Origin: CAWIUB01 sp963839995
GTDB taxonomy: Bacteria > Actinomycetota > Actinomycetes > Mycobacteriales > Jatrophihabitantaceae
Length of the DNA: 64,000 bases
Direction of reading: 5' to 3'
Assembly: GCA_963839995.1 (NCBI GenBank)
Contig: CAWIXH010000023.1
Location: 1-64,000 of the forward strand
Shown: in pieces, positions 50,052-60,221 of the stretch
Layout: every line of letters begins with the position of its first letter
Numbering within the stretch: position 1 is the stretch's first letter
The notes under the pieces: generated by a model
What the model was told of the DNA's origin: nothing
Database searches by the model: none
What the model saw: only the letters and a program-made list of their open reading frames with translations
Position numbers and translations under genes: made by a program

Positions 50052-50313
50052 CAACGGTGCGCGGTCATCAGCCTCGCGAACGTGTGACGGCTTCCCACGC
50101 CCGGCGAGTGCCAGCGGACATCGGAATCCTTCTGCCGGGCCAATGTCCGGGACCGTGATGGGTACGAAGTCGATGCGGTGGGAGCCCCGCGGTAACACAC
50201 GTCGAGGCGGTCTCAGCTTTGCGGATGTGCACGCGAGGAACCTATCGGGGGACGATCGCGCAGGTCCCGATCCGGTTGCCCGAGGCTCTCGCCAAGCCCG
50301 AAGCAGTTCGACG

Positions 50314-50874
50314 ATGATGACGTCCGTGGACGGTGACGTCGTACTTCGTGGTGCTCGCGTCGTATTGGTGCCGGTGACGGTTGATCATGTTCCGACGCTT
50401 CGGCGGATCCTGCACACGCCGGCAGTGCGATCGTGGTGGGGAGATGATGACGCGTCCGCCCACTGGCCGTTCGACGACGCGAGCGTTGTTCCATTCGTGG
50501 TGCTGCTCGACGGGCTCGTGGTGGGAATGGTGCAGTACGGCGAGGAAAACGAGCCGAGGTACCGGCACGCGTCGATCGACATCTTCCTCGACGCGGCCGT
50601 GCATGGGCATGGTGTCGGCCGCGACGCGGTGCGGGTAATCGCCCGCCACCTGATTCGTGATCGCGGGCACCACCGGCTGGTCATCGACCCGGCCGCGGAC
50701 AACGAGTTTGCGATCCGGTGCTACGCCGCGGTGGGTTTCCGTCCCGTCGGCGTCATGCGTCACTACGAACATGACGCCGACGGCGACGGTTGGCACGACG
50801 GTCTGCTGATGGATCTGCTCGCCGAAGAACTCCAGGCCGGCGACCGAGTCGGCGGCCGAGCCCAGCATGGGTGA
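50314..50874 (+). CDS. GNAT family acetyltransferase (AAC(6')-like)
   Basis: A 186-residue N-acetyltransferase. Start ATG 50314 is chosen as the first Met ahead of the domain (MMTSVDGDVVLRGARVVLVP). It has the core acetyl-CoA motif VHGHGVGRDAVRVIARHL and HRLVIDPAADNEFAIRCYAA with FRPVGVMRHYE. The WWGDDD and C-terminal DGWHDGLLMDLLAEEL segments resemble aminoglycoside 6'-acetyltransferases. Actual substrate or resistance is not shown by sequence. Confidence 0.82.
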   Translation: MMTSVDGDVVLRGARVVLVPVTVDHVPTLRRILHTPAVRSWWGDDDASAHWPFDDASVVPFVVLLDGLVVGMVQYGEENEPRYRHASIDIFLDAAVHGHGVGRDAVRVIARHLIRDRGHHRLVIDPAADNEFAIRCYAAVGFRPVGVMRHYEHDADGDGWHDGLLMDLLAEELQAGDRVGGRAQHG

Positions 50875-50930
50875 AGGCGAGGCCGATTCTCGGTGGCACG
50901 CACCGGGCGGCGTCGGGCACACTGCGTCGC

Positions 50931-51446
50931 ATGTCGTTCGAACTCGCCCAAGTGAACATCGCTCGGCTCGCCGCACCGCTGGACGACCCGAGGTTGGCCG
51001 AGTTCGTGGCAGCACTCGATCCGGTGAACGCCGTTGCCGACGCCGCGCCGGGGTTCGTGTGGCGGTTGCAAACCGAGGACGGCAACGCGACGGCGGTGCA
51101 GGCCTTCACCTGGGATGCCGCCGATAGCGCGGGCGTGATCGTGAATCTGTCCGTGTGGGTCGGCGTGGAGCAGCTCGCCGCATTCGTGTTCGGCGAGTTC
51201 CACCGTCAGGTACTGCGCCGGCGCCGCGAGTGGTTCCTGCACATGACTGAGGCCTACACCGCGTGCTGGTGGGTTCCCGCCGCGCATCGACCCAGTACCG
51301 ACGAGGCTGAACAGCGCATCCGCCACCTACGCGCGCACGGCCCAACCCCGTACGCCTTCACGGTGCGCGAGAGCTACCCGCCGCCGGACGCCGCCGCCCG
51401 CGATCAGCTGGTACGTGGCGCCGACGACTGGCTCTGTCCAGCCTGA
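50931..51446 (+). CDS. DUF3291 protein
   Basis: A 171-residue protein (MSFELAQVNIARLAAPLDDP...). It has the DUF3291 pattern of a dimeric alpha/beta-barrel relative: FVAALDPVNAVADAAPGFVW near residues 26-45 and FHRQVLRRRREWFLHM, WWVPAAHRPSTDEAEQRIRH. Members are soluble and uncharacterised, possibly monooxygenase-like. It starts 56 bp after the GNAT gene. Confidence 0.85.
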   Translation: MSFELAQVNIARLAAPLDDPRLAEFVAALDPVNAVADAAPGFVWRLQTEDGNATAVQAFTWDAADSAGVIVNLSVWVGVEQLAAFVFGEFHRQVLRRRREWFLHMTEAYTACWWVPAAHRPSTDEAEQRIRHLRAHGPTPYAFTVRESYPPPDAAARDQLVRGADDWLCPA

Positions 51447-51471
51447 CCATGCCCGTGGCTGGACAGGCGCA

Positions 51472-52896
51472 TCATGAGCGCAGCGCGGCCCGCCGGGTCT
51501 TGCCGGTGGACGTCTTCGGCAGCGCGTCGACGAAGCGAACCTGCCGTGGGTACTTGTACGGCGCGGTCTCGGCCTTGGCGTGTTCCTGCAGGTCCGCGGC
51601 GAGGGAATCGCTCGCCAGGTGGCCGGGGCGCAGCACCACGACCGCCCGCACCAGCTGCCCCCGCACCGGGTCAGGCACGCCGACCACCGCGACATCGGCT
51701 ACCGCGGGGTGCGTGCGCAGGACGTCCTCGACCTCGGCTGGTCCGATGCGATAGCCGGAGCTGATGATGACGTCGTCGGCACGGCTCTCGAAGTACAGAT
51801 AGCCGTCATCGTCGGCGCGCACCTGGTCGCCGGTGCGCCACGGGCCGGGCGCGACCGGGACGCCGTCGTAGCCGAGGAAGAAGGTGGGGATGGTCGCCGG
51901 GTCAAGCACCAGTTCGCCGTCGTCGATCCACGCCTTGATGCCGGGCAGCGGCCGTCCCATCGACCCGGGCGGGGCGACCTCACCGGGCCGGACGGCTGTC
52001 ACGTGCCCGGTCTCGGTCTGGCCGTAGCCGTCGGCGATCGTCAGCCCGGTCGCCGTCCGCCAGGGGGCGAGGACGGCGACGCCGAGGGCCTCACCGGCGG
52101 TGATCAGCCGGCGCAGTGACGGCAGGTCGGCGAGGGCGACCCCGGCCGCGATCAGCCGATACTCCGTGGGCGCCATGCACAGCACGTTCACCCGTTCGGT
52201 GCGAATCGTCGCGAGCCGCTCGGCCGGGTCGAACCGGCGGTCCTGCAGGAGTGCGGCGGCGCCGCCGAGCCACGGCGCGATGAAGCTGTTGCGCGCGGAC
52301 TTGGACCAGCCGCTGGCGGCCGTCGACCAGACCAGCTCACCCTCGTGCGGCGCGACCCAGTGCTGTGCCTGCAGCCGTTGCCCCCACAGATAGCGCTGAC
52401 CGTGCATCGCCGGTTTCGGCTGCCCGGTTGTCCCGGACGTGAAGAGCACGAACGCCGGATCGAGCGAGCCGAGCTCGGCGAACGGGGGCGCGGCGGCCGT
52501 GGCGAACAGCGCCGGATCGGGGACGGTGAGCACGGGACAGTCGGCGGCCGCGAGCGCCGCACGATTGCGTTCGTCGGCGATAGCCAGCGCCGGACGAGCC
52601 CGGGCCAGCCGCAACGCGAGATCCTTCGGGCGCAGCTGCTCGCTGCAGGGCAGGGTGGCGGCACCGATGTGCAGGCAGGCGAGCACCGTCAGTGCCCACT
52701 CGGCGCGGTTGCCCATCAGGGTCAGCACGACGTCGCCGCGCCGCACACCGTGCGTTACGAACGTCGCAGCCAGTCGCGCCGACGCGGTCGCGAGCTGGCC
52801 GAACGTCCACTCCCGCCGCTGTCCGCTTGACGACAGCGTGACGAGAGCGCGGCGGTCCGCTGGCGCCGCGGCCACAACGTCCCGGGCGAAGTTCAC
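51472..52896 (-). CDS. AMP-binding acyl-CoA synthetase
   Basis: A 474-residue ANL-superfamily adenylate-forming enzyme, activating a carboxylic acid to its CoA thioester. Motifs: P-loop A3 LFTSGTTGQPKPAMHG, A5 YGQTETG, A7 WRTGDQVRADDDGYLYFESR, A8 hinge DDVIISSGYRIGPAEVEDVL and A10 LPKTSTGKTRRAALR with the catalytic lysine. The shortish N-terminus and medium-chain pattern suggest an acetyl/medium-chain-type substrate. It is 9 bp downstream of the Bpa gene on the same strand. Confidence 0.9.
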   Translation of the reverse strand: MNFARDVVAAAPADRRALVTLSSSGQRREWTFGQLATASARLAATFVTHGVRRGDVVLTLMGNRAEWALTVLACLHIGAATLPCSEQLRPKDLALRLARARPALAIADERNRAALAAADCPVLTVPDPALFATAAAPPFAELGSLDPAFVLFTSGTTGQPKPAMHGQRYLWGQRLQAQHWVAPHEGELVWSTAASGWSKSARNSFIAPWLGGAAALLQDRRFDPAERLATIRTERVNVLCMAPTEYRLIAAGVALADLPSLRRLITAGEALGVAVLAPWRTATGLTIADGYGQTETGHVTAVRPGEVAPPGSMGRPLPGIKAWIDDGELVLDPATIPTFFLGYDGVPVAPGPWRTGDQVRADDDGYLYFESRADDVIISSGYRIGPAEVEDVLRTHPAVADVAVVGVPDPVRGQLVRAVVVLRPGHLASDSLAADLQEHAKAETAPYKYPRQVRFVDALPKTSTGKTRRAALRS

Positions 52897-52905
52897 GGCA
52901 CAGGT

Positions 52906-53514
52906 CTACAGGTATTGCCCGGTGCCGTGTGCCTGCTCCTCGGCGTCGCGGCTGCCGGGCACACCAAACCGCGGACCTCCTGGACCGCCGACGATCTGCC
53001 CGCCCGGCCCAACGATCACGTGTCCGCTCGACGCGCCGGGCGGAAGCGCCCGCCTGCGCATCTCTTCCAGCTGCGCCTGTGCGGCCATCTGCTGCGCGAA
53101 CAGCGCCGTCTGGATGCCGTGGAACAACCCCTCCAGCCAACCCACCAGCTGGGCCTGCGCGACCCGCAATTCGGCCTCGGTCGGCACCCCCGTCCCGAAC
53201 GGCAAGGTGAACCTTTCGAGCTCCTCGCGCAGCTCCGGGGCGAGGCCGTCCTCCAGCTCGTGAATGGACGTTTCGTGGATTTCCCGAAGGCGCTGACGGC
53301 CGGCCTCGTCGAGCGGCGCGGCCCGCACTTCTTCCAGCAATTGCTTGATCATCGTGCCGATGCGCATCACCTTGGCAGGCTGCTCGACCATGGCCGTAAT
53401 CTGTTCCCCGTCGTCACCGGGCGCAGCGGTCTGCGCAGTTGCCTGCGCAGGTTTCGCAGTGGAGGGCTCGGGCGGCTGCGGGGATTGATCGGTGGTCTGC
53501 ATCGCGTCGGTCAT
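52906..53514 (-). CDS. bpa: bacterial proteasome activator Bpa (DUF2587)
   Basis: ATP-independent ring activator of the 20S proteasome (Bpa/PafE, Rv3780 type). The 202-residue protein starts at ATG 53514 (an in-frame TTG start 18 bp upstream is possible). It has a disordered Q/P/A-rich N-terminus (about 1-35), the four-helix DUF2587 core (about 45-155: KVMRIGTMIKQLLEEVRAAP, RLREIHETSIHELEDGLAPE, QLVGWLEGLFHGIQ), a Gly/Pro-rich linker, and the C-terminal docking motif GQYL, which opens the proteasome gate. It shows that the organism very likely has a proteasome. Confidence 0.95.
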   Translation of the reverse strand: MTDAMQTTDQSPQPPEPSTAKPAQATAQTAAPGDDGEQITAMVEQPAKVMRIGTMIKQLLEEVRAAPLDEAGRQRLREIHETSIHELEDGLAPELREELERFTLPFGTGVPTEAELRVAQAQLVGWLEGLFHGIQTALFAQQMAAQAQLEEMRRRALPPGASSGHVIVGPGGQIVGGPGGPRFGVPGSRDAEEQAHGTGQYL

Positions 53515-53600
53515 GACCTCAGTCTGGCCCAAGGCAACGGGCGGCTACGACTGGGTTCGCCGGGCACGTATGCCCTGACCGACAAGCGAGGTAGTGCCGC

Positions 53601-54797
53601 ATGAGTTTCGATGTGGCGCGGGTACGCGGGCTGTATCCGACGCTCGGCGCGGGCGTGGTTCACCTGGACGGCACGTACAGCGCGCTGCAGCCCGAGACGG
53701 TGATCCGAGCCATCATCACCGCGTTGCGCTCCTCGCCGGCGCAGCCGGGCTCTACCTCGGTGCGATCGCAGCGTGGGGCTGCGTCCGTGGCCAACGCTCG
53801 CCGGGCGATCGCCGACCTGGTCGGCTCGACAGCGGACTGCGTCGTGCTGGGCAGCAACGTCTCGACGCTGTTGCAACGTTTTGCCTGGTTGGTGGCGCGC
53901 GAATGGCAGCTCGGCGACGAGATCGTGGTCAGCCGGCTCGACCACGATGCGAACATCCGGCCCTGGGTCACCGCGGCCCGAACAGTGGGGGCAGTAGTCC
54001 ACTGGGCCGAGGTCGACGTCGAGACCGGCGCCCTGCCCGACTGGCAGTACGAGAAGCTGATCAACACGCACACCCGGGTGGTGACGCTGCCGCTGGCGAA
54101 CCCGGTCACCGGCGTCGTGCCTGAGGTGCGCCGGATCGCTGACCTGGCCCACGCGATGGGCGCCGTCGTGGTCGTCGACGCGGGCGCGGCCCTGCCGCAC
54201 ATGCCCATCGACATATGGGAACTCGGCGCCGATCTCCTGGGCGTCTCCGCCGCGACGTTCGGCGGGCCAACCGTCGGCGCGGTCGTCGCCCGTCCGGGCC
54301 TGCTGCACGAGATCGACGAGGACTCCAGGGCGCCCGTGCCGGGACGTTACGAGCTGGGCTCCCTGCCGGTCGAGCTGCTCGACGGGGTGACCGCCGCCGT
54401 CGACCACCTGGCGTCGCTGGACGAGAACGCGACGGGATCGCGCCGCGAGCGCATTGTGACCTCGCTGATTGCGGCCGAGGACTACCAGCGGCGGCTGTTC
54501 GCCGGCCTCGATGCCCGGCTGCGACGGCTGCGCGGGGTCACCGTGCTCGGCTCCGGTAACCCGCGAGTGCCGGTGCTGGCGTTCACCGTGGCCGGTCGCC
54601 GTCCGGCGGACGTCGGCGAGTTCCTCCGGGCGCGGGGGATTTCGGTGTGGACGGGCCCGAACGGGATGTCCGAGCTGATGTTGTCGCTCGGCGCCGATGA
54701 GCTGGGCGGCGCCGTACAGGTCGGCGTGATGCCGCACACCACCGCCGCCGAGTTGGACGAACTGGTACGCGCGCTCGCCGAGCTGACCGCCAGCTGA
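53601..54797 (+). CDS. cysteine-desulfurase-like aminotransferase V protein without the PLP lysine
   Basis: A 398-residue protein of the NifS/CsdA-like fold, divergent from bpa; mycobacteria have a similar gene, Rv3778c, in the same place. It keeps SRLDHDANIRPW, the VVVVDAGAALPH strand with the cofactor Asp, and the C-terminal VGVMPHTTAAELDEL. But the expected SxxKxxGP motif reads SAATFGGP (residues 216-223): Thr219 stands where the Schiff-base lysine should be. It may bind PLP without covalent linkage, or be a non-enzymatic member. From memory the mycobacterial protein also lacks the lysine. Confidence 0.85.
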   Translation: MSFDVARVRGLYPTLGAGVVHLDGTYSALQPETVIRAIITALRSSPAQPGSTSVRSQRGAASVANARRAIADLVGSTADCVVLGSNVSTLLQRFAWLVAREWQLGDEIVVSRLDHDANIRPWVTAARTVGAVVHWAEVDVETGALPDWQYEKLINTHTRVVTLPLANPVTGVVPEVRRIADLAHAMGAVVVVDAGAALPHMPIDIWELGADLLGVSAATFGGPTVGAVVARPGLLHEIDEDSRAPVPGRYELGSLPVELLDGVTAAVDHLASLDENATGSRRERIVTSLIAAEDYQRRLFAGLDARLRRLRGVTVLGSGNPRVPVLAFTVAGRRPADVGEFLRARGISVWTGPNGMSELMLSLGADELGGAVQVGVMPHTTAAELDELVRALAELTAS

Positions 54798-54802
54798 TCG
54801 GG

Positions 54803-55783
54803 TCAGCGCACCTGCAGCAGCACCTTGCCGATGTGCTCGCTCGATTCGACGACCCGATGCGCCTCGGCCACCTCGTCGAGCGGCAGCACCCGATGGATGA
54901 CCGGCCGCACCTCTCCGCTCTCGATCTTGGGCCAGACGAACGCACCGGTGGCCGCGACGATCGCGGCCTTCTGGTCGAGCGGACGGGCCCGCAGCAATGC
55001 CCCGGTGACGCTGGCTTGCTTGGCCATGAGCAGGCTCAGGTCCAGTTCGCCGCGCCGTCCGCCCTGCAGCCCCAGCACGACCAGCCGGCCTCCGACCGCG
55101 AGCGATTGGACGTTCCGCGCCAGGTAGGCGGCCCCCATGTTGTCGAGGATGACATCGACTCCGCGTCCGTCGGTCTCGGCCTGCACGACGGCGGCGAAGT
55201 CCTGCTCGCGGTAGTTGATGGCCATGTCGGCACCGAGTTTGCGCACTGCGTCCAGCTTGTCTTGCGAGCGCGCGGTCGTGACGACGCGCGCGCCGTGCGC
55301 ATGGGCGAGCTGGATGGCCAGCGTGCCGATACCGCTGCCGCCACCATGCACCAGGAACGTCTCGCCAGGGTGCAGTGCGCCGATGTCGAAGACCATCGAC
55401 CAGACCGTGCAGGCTGCCTCGGGCAGTGCCGCCGCCTCGACCAGCGAGAGCCCGCGGGGTATCGGCAGCAGCTGGCCGGCCGGCACGGCGACCCGCTCGG
55501 CATATCCGCCGCCGGCCAACAGTGCGCACACCTCGTCCCCGACCCGCCAGCCCGTTACCCCGTCGCCGAGGGCGGCAATGATGCCCGAGCATTCCATCCC
55601 TAGGTACGGCGACGCTCCGGGCGGTGCGTCGTAATGTCCGGCACGCTGCAGCAGGTCGGCGCGGTTGACTGCGGTCGCCGTGACGTCGACCAGCACTTCG
55701 CCGAGGCCAGGCACTGGGTCCGGCACGTCATGGATTTCGAGAACGTCCGGCGGACCGGGACGGGTGATCACTGCGGCGCGCAC
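54803..55783 (-). CDS. NAD(P)H quinone oxidoreductase (zinc-free MDR)
   Basis: A 326-residue medium-chain reductase of the PIG3/QOR type (Rv3777 position). Start GTG 55783 (MRAAVITRPGPPDVLEIHD). It has AVNRADLLQRAGHYDAPPGA, YLGMECSGIIAALG, and the nucleotide loop LVHGGGSGIGTLAIQLAHAH. The stop is 5 bp from the convergent desulfurase-like gene, so bpa, that gene and this one form a conserved locus. Likely reduces quinones; role in the locus unknown. Confidence 0.9.
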   Translation of the reverse strand: MRAAVITRPGPPDVLEIHDVPDPVPGLGEVLVDVTATAVNRADLLQRAGHYDAPPGASPYLGMECSGIIAALGDGVTGWRVGDEVCALLAGGGYAERVAVPAGQLLPIPRGLSLVEAAALPEAACTVWSMVFDIGALHPGETFLVHGGGSGIGTLAIQLAHAHGARVVTTARSQDKLDAVRKLGADMAINYREQDFAAVVQAETDGRGVDVILDNMGAAYLARNVQSLAVGGRLVVLGLQGGRRGELDLSLLMAKQASVTGALLRARPLDQKAAIVAATGAFVWPKIESGEVRPVIHRVLPLDEVAEAHRVVESSEHIGKVLLQVR

Positions 55784-55794
55784 GTCCCCGACCG

Positions 55795-55800
55795 TAGCCT
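55795..55800 (+). promoter_or_regulatory. -10 element of a leaderless hutH mRNA
   Basis: TAGCCT ends 7 nt before the hutH ATG with no ribosome binding site, the arrangement of leaderless actinobacterial promoters. The -35 region is not obvious. Confidence 0.5.
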
Positions 55801-55807
55801 GACGGTC

Positions 55808-57349
55808 ATGGAGCGCATCACCATCGGGCGGGGCCCGCTGTCTGAGGACGAAGTGGTCGCCGTCGCGCGACACTGTGCTGGCGTGACGCTGGCCGAGGAC
55901 GCACTGGCCGCGATGGCGGACTGCCGGCGCGTCGTCGAGAAGCTGGCGCACGACGTCGAGCCGCACTACGGCATCTCGACTGGCTTCGGCGCGTTGGCCA
56001 CCAAGCACATTCCGGTCGAGCAGCGCGCCGCCCTGCAGCGCTCGCTGATCCGGTCGCACGCGGCCGGCTCCGGGCCGGAGGTGGAACGCGAGGTCGTCCG
56101 CGCGCTGATGCTGCTGCGGCTGTCGACGCTGGCCACCGGACGCACCGGCATCCGGCCATCGACCGCGGCGACGCTCGCCACGCTGCTCGACGCCGGCATC
56201 ACCCCGGTCGTGCCGGAGTACGGGTCGCTCGGCTGTTCCGGCGACCTGGCGCCGCTGGCCCACGTGGCACTGACGTTGCTCGGCGAAGGCGAGGTGCGCG
56301 ATCCGGACGGGATGCTGCGCACGGCAGCGGAGGTGCTGGCCGAGCACGGCATCGCGCCGGTCGAGCTGGCCGAGAAGGAAGGCCTGGCCCTGATCAACGG
56401 CACCGACGGCATGCTGGGCCAGCTGCTTCTCGCCGCGCACGACCTGGACCTGCTGCTGCGCACCGCCGACGTGGCTGCCGCAATGAGCGTCGAGGCGATG
56501 CTGGGTACGGCCGCGGTGTTCGCCGAGGACCTGCAAGCGCTTCGCCCGCAGCCCGGCCAGGCGGTGGCGGCGGCGAACATGCGGGCGCTGCTCGCCGGCT
56601 CGCCGATCATCGCCTCGCACGCCGGACCGGACTGCGTCTACGTGCAGGACGCCTACTCGATGCGCTGCGCCCCGCAGGTGGCGGGGGCGGCGCGTGACAC
56701 GGTGGCCCACGCCCGACGCGTGGCGGGGTACGAGCTCGCGTCGGCGATCGACAATCCGGTCGTCACTCTCGATGGACGGGTGGAGTCCAACGGCAATTTC
56801 CACGGCGCGCCGATCGCCTATGTGCTTGATTTCCTGGCGATTCCGGTGGCCGACGTCGCGTCGATGAGCGAGCGGCGGACTGACCGGATGCTCGACGTCG
56901 CGCGGTCGCGCGGCCTGCCGCCGTTCCTGGCCGCAGATCCGGGCGTCGACTCCGGGCACATGATCGCCCAGTACACCCAGGCGGCCCTCGTCTCGGAGCT
57001 CAAGCGGCTGGCCGTGCCGGTCTCGGTCGACTCGATCCCGTCGTCGGCCATGCAGGAGGACCACGTTTCGATGGGCTGGTCCGCCGCCCGCAAGCTGCGC
57101 CGCGGCCTCGACGCGTTGACCCGGGTACTCGCTATCGAGCTGCTGACGGCCGCGCGTGCGCTCGACCTGCGCGCGCCGCTGCGACCTGGGTCGGCGACCG
57201 GCGCGGTGGTGGCGGCGTTGCGGGAACGGGTGGCCGGTCCGGGGCCCGACCGGTATCTGTCGCCGGAGATCGCGGCGAGCGTCGAGGTGGTCCGCGCCGG
57301 CGAAGCGGTAGCCGCCGCGGAGGAAGCGCTCGGTCACCCACTGCGCTGA
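55808..57349 (+). CDS. hutH: histidine ammonia-lyase
   Basis: First step of histidine degradation, giving urocanate and ammonia. The 513-residue enzyme has the residues that form the MIO cofactor as Cys143-Ser144-Gly145 (GSLGCSGDLAPLAHVAL), the variant also seen in other actinobacteria. Other family blocks are YGISTGFGALATKHI, QDAYSMRCAPQVAGAARDT and SNGNFHGAPIAYVLDFL. It is followed by hutU after a 223-bp gap with direct repeats. Confidence 0.95.
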   Translation: MERITIGRGPLSEDEVVAVARHCAGVTLAEDALAAMADCRRVVEKLAHDVEPHYGISTGFGALATKHIPVEQRAALQRSLIRSHAAGSGPEVEREVVRALMLLRLSTLATGRTGIRPSTAATLATLLDAGITPVVPEYGSLGCSGDLAPLAHVALTLLGEGEVRDPDGMLRTAAEVLAEHGIAPVELAEKEGLALINGTDGMLGQLLLAAHDLDLLLRTADVAAAMSVEAMLGTAAVFAEDLQALRPQPGQAVAAANMRALLAGSPIIASHAGPDCVYVQDAYSMRCAPQVAGAARDTVAHARRVAGYELASAIDNPVVTLDGRVESNGNFHGAPIAYVLDFLAIPVADVASMSERRTDRMLDVARSRGLPPFLAADPGVDSGHMIAQYTQAALVSELKRLAVPVSVDSIPSSAMQEDHVSMGWSAARKLRRGLDALTRVLAIELLTAARALDLRAPLRPGSATGAVVAALRERVAGPGPDRYLSPEIAASVEVVRAGEAVAAAEEALGHPLR

Positions 57350-57401
57350 GCTCGGGTCGCTGCGTGGTCACCGGGGTTCCTTTGTGGTGATCTGGGAGGG
57401 A

Positions 57402-57472
57402 TACTGGCCGGGTCCGTGACGGTAGCTGTGTGACTGGTGATCACTGAGTGGCTGGTGGTTACTGGCCGGGTC
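57402..57472. repeat. pair of 13-bp direct repeats between hutH and hutU
   Basis: TACTGGCCGGGTC occurs at 57402-57414 and 57460-57472, 58 bp apart, in the 223-bp gap. TGGTGATC also recurs between them (57386 and 57435). They could be operator sites for a hut regulator or relics of a small insertion. Confidence 0.55.
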
Positions 57473-57572
57473 AGCCGTTCGCCTCGCGCTTTGCGCGACG
57501 ATCACCCTGAAGACCGGCGGGGAAACGTGTTGCTACAGATCGGCAGGCACCGCCGCCGCCGGGAGTGAGAAG

Positions 57573-59237
<1,665 letters not shown>

Positions 59238-59240
59238 ACG

Positions 59241-59807
59241 ATGCATCTGGCCTACACCGAGGACGCCAACAGCTATCTGGCCGCTGAGCCGCTGGCGCTG
59301 CTGATCGGCATGCTGCTCGACCAGCAGATCCCGATAGAGAAAGCGTTCACCTCGCCGTACGAGCTCCGCGAGCGCCTCGGCCGCGACCTGGACGCTCGCG
59401 AGATCGCCGGCTACGACCCGGAGGCGTTCGAGCAGCTGTTCCGGACGCCGCCAGCGCTGCACCGGTTCCCGGCGGCGATGGCCAAGCGAGTGCAGGAACT
59501 GGCCCGCGTGCTGGTGGACCGGTTCGACGGTGACGCGGCTGCGGTGTGGACGGGCGCGGCCGACGGCGGCGACCTGGTGGCGCGGATCGGGACGCTGCCC
59601 GGGTTCGGCGCGCAGAAGGCGAGGATCTTTGCGGCCCTGCTGGCGAAGCAGCTCGGCGTGCGGCCCGCCGGTTGGCGTGAGGCGACCGGCGACTATGGGG
59701 TTGACGGGTCGTTCCGCTCGGCGGCCGACGTAGTCGACGACACTTCATTGCGCAAGGTCCGTGCGTTCAAGAAGGAGCAAAAGGCCGCGGCGAGGACGCG
59801 CCGCTGA
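59241..59807 (+). CDS. HhH-GPD-type base excision DNA repair family protein
   Basis: A 188-residue actinobacterial protein of the HhH-GPD superfamily: LALLIGMLLDQQIPIEKAFT at the start and the helix-hairpin-helix LPGFGAQKARIFAALLAKQL (about 113-132). The usual catalytic Lys of endonuclease III is not recognisable and no iron-sulphur cysteines are present. It starts 3 bp after hutU and may be co-transcribed. Glycosylase activity is not proven. Confidence 0.85.
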   Translation: MHLAYTEDANSYLAAEPLALLIGMLLDQQIPIEKAFTSPYELRERLGRDLDAREIAGYDPEAFEQLFRTPPALHRFPAAMAKRVQELARVLVDRFDGDAAAVWTGAADGGDLVARIGTLPGFGAQKARIFAALLAKQLGVRPAGWREATGDYGVDGSFRSAADVVDDTSLRKVRAFKKEQKAAARTRR

Positions 59808-60221
59808 GCTGCGTCGTCTCGCGCGAACGACGGCCGCTGGGTGCTTCCGCGGGCACCACCGGGCCAAACACCACGCCGGCTGGCGCCGCCGCCGGCAACC
59901 CGACGGCAGCTACCGCTGGACAGCACAGGTCGCGTGCGTAGAGGACCTTGTCGAAGCGCGCGGAACCGACCGCGACGTAGCGGCAGCCGGCCGTATTCGG
60001 CGAAGCTAAGAGACTCCTACAGCCCTCGCCGCACAGTCGTTGTCACCGCGAAAGTCGAGGGTGAGCACCTCGACCTGCGAGCCGACAGCCGCCGAGATCA
60101 GCTCGGTCATCAGGCTTCGGCCCACGCCACGACCGCGACGGCTGGCCACCGGATCGCCCGCCTGGGAGACTGGACGCAGACCGGACGGTGAGCGCTACCG
60201 TCACAACGAGGTGACCACGCA
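59808..60221. other. intergenic region before the glutamate dehydrogenase gene
   Basis: A 414-bp gap containing an HNH-protein remnant (59829-59926) and otherwise no convincing coding frame. The last 30 bp have GAGGTGA ahead of the next ATG. Confidence 0.5.
59829..59926 (+). pseudogene. 3' remnant of a DUF222-HNH gene
   Basis: One frame reads GCFRGHHRAKHHAGWRRRRQ then PDGSYRWTA, which matches the end of HNH domains in DUF222 proteins (...CRRHHRLKHH.GW...PDG...WT). Nothing before it encodes the rest of such a protein, so it is the relic of a second family member 10 kb from the intact one. Confidence 0.6.

Noticed and set aside
53511..55592. 693-codon minus-strand frame opposite the desulfurase-like gene
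   Set aside because: Arg/His-rich shadow; both real genes at this position match known families.
56220..56245. Cys-Ser-Gly instead of Ala-Ser-Gly at the HutH cofactor site
   Set aside because: Looks odd at first but Cys-Ser-Gly occurs in other actinobacterial histidine ammonia-lyases as I recall, so it is not a special finding.
54803..57337. 844-codon minus-strand frame covering both the quinone reductase and hutH
   Set aside because: Only the part up to GTG 55783 matches the reductase family; the N-terminal 500 codons are the antisense shadow of hutH, so it is not a fusion.
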